A DNA stretch of 31,696 nucleotides. Source: Yes71-27 sp040758635. Lineage in GTDB: Bacteria; Bacillota; Desulfotomaculia; Desulfotomaculales; Ammonificaceae. Under the pieces are notes generated by a model. The model was given only the letters and a program-made list of their open reading frames with translations, had not been told where the DNA came from and made no database searches. How positions within the stretch are numbered: position 1 is the stretch's first letter; each line of letters begins with the position of its first letter. Positions 15,740 to 23,383 of the stretch are shown here, piece by piece. The position numbers and the translations under genes are program-made. Location: positions 1 through 31,696 of the forward strand of contig JBFLVI010000029.1 in NCBI GenBank assembly GCA_040758635.1, read 5' to 3'.

Positions 15740-15835
15740 GTGTCGCAAAACTCTGATTTTTCGAAAGCAGATCCTATCCGCTCACAGGTGGCAACCTTGG
15801 TAGAAAGCCCGAAGGCCGCGAAAAACGACCCGGCA
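15740..15835 (+). repeat. dispersed repeat, copy 1 (ends AGGCCGCGAAAAACGACCC)
   Basis: Bases 15813-15835 match 21833-21855 at 22 of 23 positions. About 75 bases upstream in both places is a GTGTYGC...AAAACT segment (15740 and 21758), so the unit is about 96-98 bp with a poorly conserved middle. No coding function is apparent. Confidence 0.6.
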
Positions 15836-15841
15836 TTTTTG

Positions 15842-15943
15842 GAGGTTAGAGGTAAGAGGTTGGAAGTGGGAATTCTTGAGGGAATTCGCCTATAGCGAAT
15901 TCCACCATAAATTCTAACCTCTAACTTCTCACCTCTCACTTCC
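15842..15943 (+). repeat. heptad-repeat hairpin element, copy B
   Basis: Left arm 7-mers GAGGTTA, GAGGTAA, GAGGTTG, GAAGTGG (15842-15869); core GGAATTCGC (15881-15889), five-nt loop, GCGAATTCC (15895-15903); right arm 7-mers TCTAACC, TCTAACT, TCTCACC, TCTCACT (15913-15940). It lies between the convergent ends of the 14799 gene and the L,D-transpeptidase gene. Confidence 0.85.
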
Positions 15944-15975
15944 ATTTTGGCAGGCGAAGTTTGTAAAGCGGTTTC

Positions 15976-16710
15976 CTACAGGCCGAGCAGGCGGTAGACC
16001 GGGTCGTCCACGGCGTCGTCAGGCGGCAGGCCGTGGGCTTCCCGGAAACGCTGAACCGCCGTGCGCGTACCCCAGCCGAAGTTTCCGTCGAGCGGACCCG
16101 TATAGAAACCCTGGCGTTTAAGAACGCGCTGCACTTCCATCACGTCAGACCCGCAGTCGCCCTGCCGCATGACGCGCGGCCCCCTCAAAAGCTTTCCGAC
16201 TATAACCACCGGCGTACCCGCCTGCACCAGGGGGTAGAGTTTTTCCACGTCGCGGTTGAACATCCTGATGCAGCCGTGACTCTCGTAACCGCCGATGGAG
16301 TATGGTTTATTCGTTCCGTGGATGCCGTATATCCCCCAGGGCACGGTCAATCCCAGCCAGCGGGTGCCGAAGCCGCTTCCCCAGTTCATCGCCTTGCGCT
16401 TGATCCGCCAGTTGCCGACCGGTGTGGGCGTTTCGGGTTTTCCCACGGCCACCGGCCGGGAGAAAACGAGTTTCCGGCCGGAGAAAAGCATCAACCGGCA
16501 GCGGTTGGTGTCGATGACGATGGTCATTGATTCAGGATCGCGCCGTTCGGCGGCTGCCGGCAGCCATTGGCCGGTGAGGGCATAAAAAAGCGGGTGGAAA
16601 CGGCTTATCAGCGCATCCGGTGCGGGTTCAAGGACCGGTACGGCTTGAGTGGCGGCCGCAGCCGGGGACGGCAGAACAAAGCATAAAAAAAGAACGAGAA
16701 TGACGAGCAC
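15976..16710 (-). CDS. L,D-transpeptidase with C-terminal peptidoglycan-binding domain
   Basis: A 244-residue exported protein. The N-terminus is very hydrophobic and ends in PSPAAAA, a probable signal peptide. The YkuD catalytic domain has HGTNKPYSIGGYESHGCIRM with the nucleophile Cys147, and should form 3-3 cross-links or attach proteins to peptidoglycan. The last 60 residues are a PG_binding_1 domain (SDVMEVQRVLKRQGFYTGPLDG). GTG at 16708-16710 is chosen because GGGAGG lies 9 nt upstream, although this leaves few positive charges before the hydrophobic segment; an upstream start such as the TTG opening MEIKNNHLFRQR would supply them. The frame stays open to 16914. It is divergent from a cell-wall amidase. 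Confidence 0.85.
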   Translation of the reverse strand: MLVILVLFLCFVLPSPAAAATQAVPVLEPAPDALISRFHPLFYALTGQWLPAAAERRDPESMTIVIDTNRCRLMLFSGRKLVFSRPVAVGKPETPTPVGNWRIKRKAMNWGSGFGTRWLGLTVPWGIYGIHGTNKPYSIGGYESHGCIRMFNRDVEKLYPLVQAGTPVVIVGKLLRGPRVMRQGDCGSDVMEVQRVLKRQGFYTGPLDGNFGWGTRTAVQRFREAHGLPPDDAVDDPVYRLLGL

Positions 16711-17015
16711 GAAAAACAACCTCCCTGGTCGTTGTCGAAAAAGGTGATTGTTCTTTATCTCCAACCATATCGAAATTTGGGCCGGGAAGGCTCTTGGCGG
16801 CTCCAGGACCAGACCGCAAGCCGGTTGGGGTCCAGGCGGTTGCCCTTTCTTCCTAAGATAGAGTTTCCGCTTCCGGATTAGGGGATTCGGGGTAATTTTA
16901 GGGTGGAACGTCAAGCGTTAACAATATTTAACAAGGGGCTTTGAAAAGGGTTTTGACGAATTGTGGCGAATAAGACAGATTAAGTATCCGGTAACCTTTT
17001 GTGGGAGTGTTTCCT
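16711..17015 (+). other. divergent intergenic region between L,D-transpeptidase and amidase genes
   Basis: About 300 bp, more AT-rich from 16890 on. It holds an imperfect palindrome GTTAACAATATTTAAC (16917-16932, GTTAA arms with a 6-nt spacer) and a possible -35 TTGACG at 16953-16958 with no convincing -10 at the right distance. Part of the left side could be coding if the transpeptidase starts further upstream. No other gene is seen. Confidence 0.5.
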
Positions 17016-18971
17016 TTGTATTTAAAGCACTGGTATCTTCGGGCAGGGTTTCTGGTCGTCTTTTTCCTTGGAGCGGCCTTTTTCGGGATCTGCCGGGCGG
17101 AGGCGGCAACGGTGGCGGTCACGGGGGATATCGTGAACCTGCGGAGCGGTCCGGGGACGGGTTACAGCAAGATCGGGGAAGTATCCCGGGGGACGCAGCT
17201 AACGGTGGTCGGCCAGTCTGGCGGCTGGTACAGGGTGCGGCTGCAAACCGGCACGCTGGCGTGGATCGCGGGGTGGCTGGTGAAGCCGGTGGCGGTCTCG
17301 TCCGGGAGTGAGACGAGCCGCGCGGGGAGCGTGCCGGCGGCGGTGGCGGTCACGGGGGATATCGTGAACCTGCGGAGCGGTCCGGGGACGGGTTACAGCA
17401 AGATCGGGGAGGTATCCCGGGGGACACAGCTAACGGTGGTCGGCCAGTCGGGCGGCTGGTACAGGGTGCGGCTGGGAAGCGGCGCTTTAGCGTGGATCGC
17501 GGGGTGGCTGGTGAAGCCGGTGGCGGTCTCGTCCGGGAGTGAGACGAGCCGCGCGGGGAGCGTGCCGGCGGCGGTGGCGGTCACGGGGGATATCGTGAAC
17601 CTGCGGAGCGGTCCGGGGACGGGTTACAGCAAGATCGGGGAGGTATCCCGGGGGACGCAGCTAACGGTGGTCGGCCAGTCGGGCGGCTGGTACAGGGTGC
17701 GGCTGGGAAGCGGCGCTTTAGCGTGGATCGCGGGGTGGCTGGTGAAGCCGGTGGCGGTCTCGTCCGGGAGCGGGACGAGCCGCGCGGGGAGCCTGCCCAG
17801 TAATCAGACATCTGAGTGCTGGGTGGCGGTCAGTGGGGGTTACGCGGACCTTTACAGCGGTCCGGGTACCAGCTACGCCAAGGTGGGAGAAGCGTCTCCG
17901 GGCACGCAACTGGCGGTAATCGAGCAATCGGGTGACTGGTACAAAGTGCGGCTGCAGACCGGTTCGGAGATGTGGATTGCTAAGTCTTCGACAAGGCCGG
18001 TCAGTGGGGCCGTATTCCAGGTGCCGGTCAGCCGGACCAGGGACGAAGACGGTTTGATCGGTTTCGAGGCCAGGGAAAGCGGCCCGGTGACGGAAGTGAC
18101 CTTCACCTTCGTCCGCCCGGTGGATACGCAGGTTTCTCTGTCTGCGGTTCCCCCGCGCCTGGTGGTGGAGGTTGCTGGATTGCCGTCCGGAGAACTCGGG
18201 AAAGGTTGGGACTTCGACTCCGGGATTGTTTCACGGGTGTACGCAGAATGGGTCCGGGAGGAACCGCCGGTGGCCCGGGTGGTCCTTGATTTAAAGTCTT
18301 CGGGGGCCGTTAGCTACCAAACACTTTCTTCGCCGGACAAGCGGGTTTTAAAGCTGCGGTTGGCAGCGGGCCCGCTTTACGCGGTAAGCGGCAGAGTTAT
18401 CGTGCTTGACCCCGGGCACGGGGGCTCGGACCCGGGAGCGCTCGGCCCCACCGGATTACAGGAAAAAGATTTCAACCTTGAGGTCGCTTTGCTCACGGCC
18501 GAGGAACTCCGGGGCCGCGGGGCGCAGGTCTTCTTAACCCGCGAAGCGGATCAGTACGTGGACCTTTATGCGCGGACGGCGAAAGCGAATTCTTTGGGGG
18601 CGGCGGTCTTCGTTTCGATTCACGGCAACGCCGCCGAAAGTCCCCGACTGGCTTCCCTGAAGGCCGGCACCAGCACTTACTGGTATGCTCCGGCCGACGA
18701 CCCCGTGCTTGGCTTCCAGAGAGGGAAAAGGGAGCTGCTGGCGCGGTGTTTACAAAAATCTCTGGTAGATAAGCTCGGCAGGAAGGATTTGGGACTTTTT
18801 ACCGCGAATTTCGTAGTACTGCGGACGGCGACAATGCCTGCCGCTCTTGTTGAAGTGGCCTTTGTCTCCAACCCGGAAGAAGAGGGACTGATGCGCGCCG
18901 ACTGGTTCCGGCAGGCGGCAGCCAGGGCCCTCGTAGAGGGATTGGAGGATTACTTTCAGCAGGCTGGATAG
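17016..18971 (+). CDS. N-acetylmuramoyl-L-alanine amidase with four SH3b domains and AMIN domain
   Basis: A 651-residue secreted cell-wall hydrolase. A signal peptide (KHWYLRAGFLVVFFLGAAFF, ending AEA) is followed by four bacterial SH3 domains, each with a VNLRSGPGTGYSKIGEV-like core. The first three (about residues 33-263) are nearly identical 77-residue units; the fourth is diverged. Next comes an AMIN-like beta domain (about 336-450), then an Amidase_3 zinc catalytic domain (about 460-650) with ligands in DPGHGG, LQEKDF, SIHGNA and the Glu in VEVAF. The TTG at 17016 has GGGAG 9 nt upstream; a GTG at 17001 is possible but less well placed. A histidine kinase gene follows within 25 nt. Confidence 0.92.
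   Translation: MYLKHWYLRAGFLVVFFLGAAFFGICRAEAATVAVTGDIVNLRSGPGTGYSKIGEVSRGTQLTVVGQSGGWYRVRLQTGTLAWIAGWLVKPVAVSSGSETSRAGSVPAAVAVTGDIVNLRSGPGTGYSKIGEVSRGTQLTVVGQSGGWYRVRLGSGALAWIAGWLVKPVAVSSGSETSRAGSVPAAVAVTGDIVNLRSGPGTGYSKIGEVSRGTQLTVVGQSGGWYRVRLGSGALAWIAGWLVKPVAVSSGSGTSRAGSLPSNQTSECWVAVSGGYADLYSGPGTSYAKVGEASPGTQLAVIEQSGDWYKVRLQTGSEMWIAKSSTRPVSGAVFQVPVSRTRDEDGLIGFEARESGPVTEVTFTFVRPVDTQVSLSAVPPRLVVEVAGLPSGELGKGWDFDSGIVSRVYAEWVREEPPVARVVLDLKSSGAVSYQTLSSPDKRVLKLRLAAGPLYAVSGRVIVLDPGHGGSDPGALGPTGLQEKDFNLEVALLTAEELRGRGAQVFLTREADQYVDLYARTAKANSLGAAVFVSIHGNAAESPRLASLKAGTSTYWYAPADDPVLGFQRGKRELLARCLQKSLVDKLGRKDLGLFTANFVVLRTATMPAALVEVAFVSNPEEEGLMRADWFRQAAARALVEGLEDYFQQAG
17112..17804 (+). repeat. three tandem 231-bp repeats inside the amidase gene
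   Basis: Units at 17112-17342, 17343-17573 and 17574-17804 start with GTGGCGGTCACGGGGGAT. Units 2 and 3 differ at only a few bases; unit 1 differs mainly in one patch near its middle (coding LQTGTLAW versus LGSGALAW). The near-identity extends through third codon positions and the linker, pointing to recent duplication or gene conversion and possible copy-number variation. Confidence 0.97.
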
Positions 18972-18994
18972 AGTTACGGGGGGATTTGACGTTT

Positions 18995-20797
18995 TTGAGG
19001 CAGGAAATCCTGGCAATTACCACTGATGAAGCGTGGCGGGAACTCTTGAGTTCAAAGCTGCCGGTCTTTTTTGTGAACCGGGAAGGGTTTCAGGACACAT
19101 TGTCCGCCAGAGACCCTGCCGTGGTGGTGCTGGGGAAAAAGGAGGCCCAGGAAGAGGACTGGGCGCTGTGCCGGACCGTCAGAACGGAGTCCCGGGCTCT
19201 GATCGCCGTCATCCAGGAAGAGGCACTGGCCCCGCCGGTCAAAACGGAATGGGTAGACGACCTGCTTGACACCGCGTCGGGTGAAGAGTCCGTTTTACGC
19301 CTCGAAAATCTCTTGCGGATTGCCGAAGCCAATGCCTGCTATTTCGAGCGTCAAAACAAAGACGACCAGGCAAGCGGTCAGGTTTGGGAGCGCTTCTTCA
19401 CCCCCGATGACGGTTTGCTGCCTCCTTTCCGGGTCACGGGTGTAAATGCCTTTGATTCGGGAACGGTAGAGAATTTCGTCCGGTTGTTGACCAACCTGCT
19501 CGGTACTACCGCCAGTTTTATCCCCGTGAGTTCCTTGCCGTATCTTGCCGAGGAATCTCAGACGGCACCGATTGAGTCTGTCGGAAGCCTTTATTGCCAG
19601 ACGGTGGCCGGGTCGCCGGTGCGCATCGGCGGCGTTTCTCCCTGTCGTTATTCCCACTGGCTGGCGGGGATGCGGGCGGTTGTCGAACACCGGCCCGTTA
19701 CGCTTTCCTGTCCCGGCGGCCTCACGCTTTACGCCTGTCCGGTTAACCTGGAGTTTTTCCGGGTTTCTTACCCTTTGGGAGCGCTTGTAGTCGGCGTGGG
19801 CGACGTGCCGTTCGACAGAGAACTGGTAAGAATAGGGCAGCGGCTCAGGATCAGCATTCCGCTGCTGCGGGAAAGAGCGGGAATTGCGCGGGCCCAAATG
19901 CAGAAGACCGAGCGTCTTGCTGCCCGCCAGTTGATCGACTCCGCTGCGGATTACCTCTTGCGGGAAGCCTCCTACGCATACAACGTCGCCTACCAGGAGT
20001 TCGTCCGCGCCGGTGCCTGCCGTCAGCTTGAGCGGGTCTACGAGGCCAACAGCCGGGGTCTGCCGGCGGCGCTGGAAAAAGCCGAAAAGCTGGCCGCAAT
20101 GGGAAAACTTGCTGCCGGTCTCATTCACGAAATCCGGAATCCCCTCACCTCCGTCCGGGGCTTCATCCAGTTGCTGGCCGAGAAAAAAACGCCGGGTGAC
20201 CGGGAGCGGGAATACCTGGACGTGGTCCTGTCCGAGATTGACCGGGTAAACGAGATCATTCGTAACTTCCTGTATTTAACGCGCGTCGGGGGATTTCGCC
20301 CGGTGGTCACAAAGCTCGACCCGGTGGTGAAGGACATCCTGCTGGTCGTGGAGAGCCAGGCGGTTCTAAAAGAAATCAGGCTCAACACCGATTTCGATCC
20401 CCGGACGCCGGAGGTTTCGGTGGACACCGAACAGATCAAACAGGTGTTGCTGAACCTTATTCAGAACGCTTTTCAGGCGATGCCTTACGGGGGAGAGCTC
20501 ACGGTTCGCCTTTACCCGGACTCTTCGGAGGAGTGGGTGGTTTTGGAGGTGGCCGACACCGGGGTCGGCATACCGGCAGAGCACTTTTCCCGGCTAGGTG
20601 AGGCCTTTTTCACCACGAAGGAGGACGGCACGGGGCTGGGCCTGGCAATCAGTTACCGCCTCGTCGAAGACCACGGGGGGAAGATCGAGGTTCAAAGCGA
20701 GGAAGGGAAGGGAACGCGTTTTTTGGTTAAACTGCCTGTGGCTGCTAAAGCTGAAAATGCCGGGGCCGGAAGGATTTCCCGCGAAAACGTTGAATAG
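18995..20797 (+). CDS. sensor histidine kinase, soluble, with N-terminal sensory region
   Basis: A 600-residue kinase with no evident membrane segment. The H-box is AGLIHEIRNPLTS with His378 as the phospho-acceptor; the ATP-binding domain has NLIQNAFQAMP (N box), ADTGVGIP (G1) and GTGLGLAI (G2). Residues 1-115 resemble a degenerate receiver-like alpha/beta domain. Residues about 145-290 look like a GAF- or PocR-type sensor (LSCPGGLTLYACPV, then LGALVVGVGDVP); that call is tentative. No response regulator is adjacent, as for sporulation phosphorelay kinases of Clostridia, which is a plausible but unproven role. TTG 18995 is 10 nt from GGGGGA; TTG 18986 is the alternative. It is probably co-transcribed with the upstream amidase. 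Confidence 0.88.
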   Translation: MRQEILAITTDEAWRELLSSKLPVFFVNREGFQDTLSARDPAVVVLGKKEAQEEDWALCRTVRTESRALIAVIQEEALAPPVKTEWVDDLLDTASGEESVLRLENLLRIAEANACYFERQNKDDQASGQVWERFFTPDDGLLPPFRVTGVNAFDSGTVENFVRLLTNLLGTTASFIPVSSLPYLAEESQTAPIESVGSLYCQTVAGSPVRIGGVSPCRYSHWLAGMRAVVEHRPVTLSCPGGLTLYACPVNLEFFRVSYPLGALVVGVGDVPFDRELVRIGQRLRISIPLLRERAGIARAQMQKTERLAARQLIDSAADYLLREASYAYNVAYQEFVRAGACRQLERVYEANSRGLPAALEKAEKLAAMGKLAAGLIHEIRNPLTSVRGFIQLLAEKKTPGDREREYLDVVLSEIDRVNEIIRNFLYLTRVGGFRPVVTKLDPVVKDILLVVESQAVLKEIRLNTDFDPRTPEVSVDTEQIKQVLLNLIQNAFQAMPYGGELTVRLYPDSSEEWVVLEVADTGVGIPAEHFSRLGEAFFTTKEDGTGLGLAISYRLVEDHGGKIEVQSEEGKGTRFLVKLPVAAKAENAGAGRISRENVE

Positions 20798-20852
20798 TGT
20801 TTTCGTTTGCACCTGAGATTTCCGGTATTATTTGCGGTTGAAAGTCTTAAAA

Positions 20853-20866
20853 TTTCCTTAAGGAAA
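20853..20866. promoter_or_regulatory. perfect 14-bp palindrome upstream of murI
   Basis: TTTCCTTAAGGAAA is an exact inverted repeat 70 bp before the murI start, in an AT-rich spacer. It has the size of an operator for a dimeric regulator, but no known consensus was matched and no promoter could be fixed nearby. Confidence 0.35.
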
Positions 20867-20935
20867 CGCTGTAAGAAGTTTCACCACACGCTCTTTGGGG
20901 GTAAGGGGTGCTTTTATTTTTTGGGGGTCGGGTAA

Positions 20936-21733
20936 ATGGGCGATAAACGGCCGGTCGGGCTTTTCGATTCCGGCATCGGGGGACTGACCGTTTTTGAACG
21001 GGTGACAAGTATTCTGCCGGACGAGTCGGTCGTTTACTTCGGTGATACGGCCAACGTTCCCTACGGCGGCCGGCCGGTGGAGGAGCTGGTGCGTTTTGGC
21101 GACCGGATCATCCGGTTCTTGTTGCAGAAAAACGTCAAGTGCGTGATTTTCGCGTGCAATACCAGTTCTTCCGTTTCCATCGGATTCCTGCGGGAGAAGT
21201 ATGCGGTACCGATGGTCGGCCTCGTGGAACCCGGGGTGCGGATGGCAGCGGCGGCCACCAGGAACAAGCGTGTCGGGCTCCTGGCAACCGAGGCCACGGT
21301 CAAAAGCGGGTCCTACCCGCGGGCCATGGCCGGGCTCGATCCCGAAATCACGGTGTTCAGCCAGGCAGCGCCGCTGCTTGTGCCGCTGGTCGAGGCGGGC
21401 AAAACGGATACGCCGGAGGCCGAAGCCGCACTTACGGAATATCTCGAACCGTTGAAAAAGGCGGGTGTAGATACATTAATCCTGGGCTGCACCCATTACC
21501 CTTTCTTTACCCCGCTGATTTCCCGCATTCTGGGTGCCGAAGTGGTTCTGGTTGACCCGGCGGTGGCGACGGTGGAAGAGGCGCGGCGAATCCTGGCCGA
21601 AGAGGGCATGCTGGCCAATCCGGGAGGCGCCCGTTACGAATTCTATGTCAGCGGCGATCCGGGGGAGTTCGACCGGCTGGCGGTGCTTTTTTCTTGCCGC
21701 CGGTTGCCGCCGGCGGAGAAGGTGGAGCTTTAA
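20936..21733 (+). CDS. murI: glutamate racemase
   Basis: A 265-residue cofactor-independent racemase that makes D-glutamate for peptidoglycan. It opens with VGLFDSGIGGLTVFE. The two catalytic cysteines are Cys74 in FACNTSS and Cys185 in LGCTHYP, and VGLVEPGVRMA and YFGDTANVPYG are also typical. ATG 20936 follows GGGGGTCGGG. It lies in a neighbourhood of cell-wall genes (transpeptidase and amidase upstream). Confidence 0.95.
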   Translation: MGDKRPVGLFDSGIGGLTVFERVTSILPDESVVYFGDTANVPYGGRPVEELVRFGDRIIRFLLQKNVKCVIFACNTSSSVSIGFLREKYAVPMVGLVEPGVRMAAAATRNKRVGLLATEATVKSGSYPRAMAGLDPEITVFSQAAPLLVPLVEAGKTDTPEAEAALTEYLEPLKKAGVDTLILGCTHYPFFTPLISRILGAEVVLVDPAVATVEEARRILAEEGMLANPGGARYEFYVSGDPGEFDRLAVLFSCRRLPPAEKVEL

Positions 21734-21757
21734 AGGTCAGGAGCAGTTTTTAGGAGA

Positions 21758-21855
21758 GTGTTGCCCAAAACTACTTAACCGCCAAAAATGAGTTCGCCTG
21801 CTTTTGGGCGGTCAAATTTGGGAATGGCCCAGAGGCCGCGAAAAACGACCCAGCA
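21758..21855 (+). repeat. dispersed repeat, copy 2
   Basis: It starts GTGTTGCCCAAAACT and ends AGGCCGCGAAAAACGACCCAGCA, matching copy 1 at 15740-15835 at both ends. Its middle contains a hairpin (CCGCCAAAA at 21779-21787 against TTTTGGGCGG at 21802-21811) that copy 1 lacks. Confidence 0.6.
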
Positions 21856-21953
21856 CTCAACTTAATGTGAAAGAATACGAGATACTCTACCGCCTGTTTG
21901 CTTGAGTGCAGGTTGTACCACAGAATTGAGTGCTGGGTTTTGCAGCGGTCTCT
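21831..21953. repeat. inverted repeat upstream of the HgdB-family gene
   Basis: The left arm 21831-21860 ends in ACCCAGCACTCAA; the right arm from 21926 begins TTGAGTGCTGGGT, an exact 13-bp complement, followed by a diverged but alignable GCAGCGGTCTCT. The arms enclose 65 bp, including a further partial copy TTGAGTGCAGG at 21902. The right arm is the reverse complement of the end of the dispersed repeat, so this is a head-to-head pair. Confidence 0.75.
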
Positions 21954-21985
21954 TAGAACGAGGTAGTGCGGCAGGTGGTCCAGTC

Positions 21986-22963
21986 TTGGTAAAGGTCGGT
22001 CTTACCACCACCATTCCGGTAGAGGTTCTTTTTGCCGCCGGCGCGGTCCCGGTGGACCTGAACAACGTTTTCATCAACGACCCGGCGCCGGGAGAGTTGG
22101 TGGAGGTGGCGGAACGGGCCGGTTACCCGCGCAACGTCTGCGCCTGGATTAAGGGGATTTACGGCGCGGTGTTGAGGGATCCGGAACTGCGCCGGGTGGT
22201 GGCGGTAACCCAGGGGGACTGCAGCAACACCCACGCCCTGATGGAAACCCTCGAATTTGAGGGGGTAGAAGTGATCCCCTTCGCCTACCCCTACGACCGG
22301 GACCGGAAACTCCTGGAGGCGCAGATCGAACGCCTGATGGAGCATTTCGGGGTGGGCTGGCCGGAAGTGAAGGCGGCGAAAGCCGGGCTGGATGCGGTGC
22401 GGGCGAAGGTCCAGGAGATTGACCGTTTGACCTACGGTGCGGATAAGGTCAGCGGGGAGGAAAACCATTACTACCAGGTGTGCTGCAGCGACTTCCAAGG
22501 GGACGTGGAGGCTTATGCGCACAGGGTGGACACCTTCCTCGCCGAGGTGAAGGAGCGCCCGCCCCGGCCGGCGCGGCTGCGCCTGGGCTACATCGGCGTG
22601 CCGCCGATTTTCACCGACCTCTACGCTTACCTGGAAGAACGCGGGGCGCGCGTCGTTTACAACGAAACCCAGCGCCAGTTTGCGATGCCGTACGCCACCC
22701 CGGACCTGGTCGAGCAGTACCTGCTTTACACCTATCCTTACGGCATCTTTTATCGTTTGAAGGACATCACGCGCGAAATAGAACGCCGGAGGATTGCCGG
22801 GGTCATCCATTACGCCCAGAGCTTTTGCTTCCGCCAGATCGAAGACCTGATCATCCGGCGGGTGCTGAAGGTACCCGTGCTTACCATTGAGGGCGACCGG
22901 CCGGGGCCGCTCGACGCACGGACGCGGGTGCGGGTGGATGCTTTCCTGGAGATACTTGGTTGA
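21986..22963 (+). CDS. 2-hydroxyacyl-CoA dehydratase D-component (HgdB/BcrC) family protein, solitary
   Basis: A 325-residue protein beginning VKVGLTTTIPVEVLFAAGAVPVDLNN, the usual opening of the HgdB/BcrC family. Cysteines in GDCSNTH, VCCSDF and SFCFRQIED are placed as iron-sulfur ligands. Dehydratases of this family need a second subunit and an ATP-dependent activator, and neither is encoded nearby, so the substrate is unknown; solitary members are common in anaerobes. TTG 21986 is chosen with AGGTGG about 8 nt upstream. The frame is open back to 21902, but that part reads through the inverted repeat and has no family similarity that I can recognise. Confidence 0.8.
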   Translation: MVKVGLTTTIPVEVLFAAGAVPVDLNNVFINDPAPGELVEVAERAGYPRNVCAWIKGIYGAVLRDPELRRVVAVTQGDCSNTHALMETLEFEGVEVIPFAYPYDRDRKLLEAQIERLMEHFGVGWPEVKAAKAGLDAVRAKVQEIDRLTYGADKVSGEENHYYQVCCSDFQGDVEAYAHRVDTFLAEVKERPPRPARLRLGYIGVPPIFTDLYAYLEERGARVVYNETQRQFAMPYATPDLVEQYLLYTYPYGIFYRLKDITREIERRRIAGVIHYAQSFCFRQIEDLIIRRVLKVPVLTIEGDRPGPLDARTRVRVDAFLEILG

Positions 22964-22986
22964 AAAGGCGTGCGCGGTGCGGTATC

Positions 22987-23015
22987 TTGACAACGGGGGT
23001 GCCATTTGCTAAGAT
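22987..23015 (+). promoter_or_regulatory. sigma-A promoter of the tRNA cluster
   Basis: TTGACA at 22987-22992 and TAAGAT at 23010-23015 with a 17-bp spacer. Initiation would fall a few bases before the tRNA-His 5' end at 23030. Confidence 0.85.
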
Positions 23016-23029
23016 AAACCTTGCGGGAT

Positions 23030-23107
23030 GGTGGGTGTAGCTCAACCGGTTAGAGCGCCAGACTGTGGATCTGGAGGCTGTGGGTTCGAATCCCATCATC
23101 CACCCCA
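23030..23107 (+). tRNA. tRNA-His (GTG)
   Basis: A full cloverleaf: acceptor GTGGGTG (23031-23037) pairs with CATCCAC (23097-23103). The anticodon loop CTGTGGA gives GTG (His), the T-loop is GTTCGAATC, and CCA is encoded at 23105-23107. The extra G at 23030 opposite C at 23104 is the G(-1):C73 pair specific to tRNA-His. Confidence 0.97.
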
Positions 23108-23145
23108 TTTTACGTTCAGTCTTGAGGGGAAGGATTTAGGGGTCC

Positions 23146-23173
23146 GTTCGAAGTTCAAGGTTCGAAGTTGAAT
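23146..23173 (+). repeat. isolated heptad arm (truncated hairpin element)
   Basis: Four 7-mers GTTCGAA, GTTCAAG, GTTCGAA, GTTGAAT run in the same order as the left arm of copy A (GTTAGAA, GTTAGAG, GTTAGAA, GTTGGAA) but without a matching right arm. It lies 39 nt after tRNA-His. Confidence 0.6.
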
Positions 23174-23206
23174 AGAAGTGGGGTGGGCTTTTACCGACCG
23201 TATTTG

Positions 23207-23300
23207 GAGGTTGGAAGCAAGAGGTCGGAGAAGAGGAAGGAATTCGCAGAGCGAATTCCTACAAAAAGTCCAACATCTAACCTCCCACCTCTCACATCTA
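23207..23300 (+). repeat. heptad-repeat hairpin element, copy C (between tRNA-His and tRNA-Gln)
   Basis: Left arm GAGGTTG, GAAGCAA, GAGGTCG, GAGAAGA (23207-23234); core GGAATTCGC (23239-23247), AGA loop, GCGAATTCC (23251-23259); right arm TCCAACA, TCTAACC, TCCCACC, TCTCACA (23269-23296). It ends 4 nt before tRNA-Gln. Confidence 0.85.
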
Positions 23301-23303
23301 ATT

Positions 23304-23378
23304 TGGGGCGTAGCCAAGCGGTAAGGCAGCGGACTTTGGATCCGCCATTCGTTGGTTCGAATCCAGCCGCCCCAGCCA
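23304..23378 (+). tRNA. tRNA-Gln (TTG)
   Basis: Acceptor TGGGGCG (23304-23310) pairs with CGCCCCA (23368-23374); discriminator G and encoded CCA at 23376-23378. The anticodon loop CTTTGGA gives TTG (Gln), and the T-arm is GTTGGTTCGAATCCAGC. Confidence 0.97.
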
Positions 23379-23383
23379 GAACA

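Noticed and set aside
16917..16932. Rex-type redox operator (TTGTTAA...TTAAC)
   Set aside because: The spacer between half-sites is 6 nt instead of 4 and the outer bases do not match, so it is left as an unassigned palindrome.
17112..17804. Intergenic satellite or CRISPR from the 231-bp repeats
   Set aside because: The repeats are in frame within one open reading frame and encode SH3 domains.
20800..20850. Sigma-A promoter for murI
   Set aside because: TTGCAC and TATTAT are only 13 bp apart and no other -35/-10 pair has acceptable spacing.
21902..21985. N-terminal extension of the HgdB-family protein
   Set aside because: The in-frame extension reads through the inverted repeat, and the family N-terminus (VKVGLTTTIP) begins at 21986.
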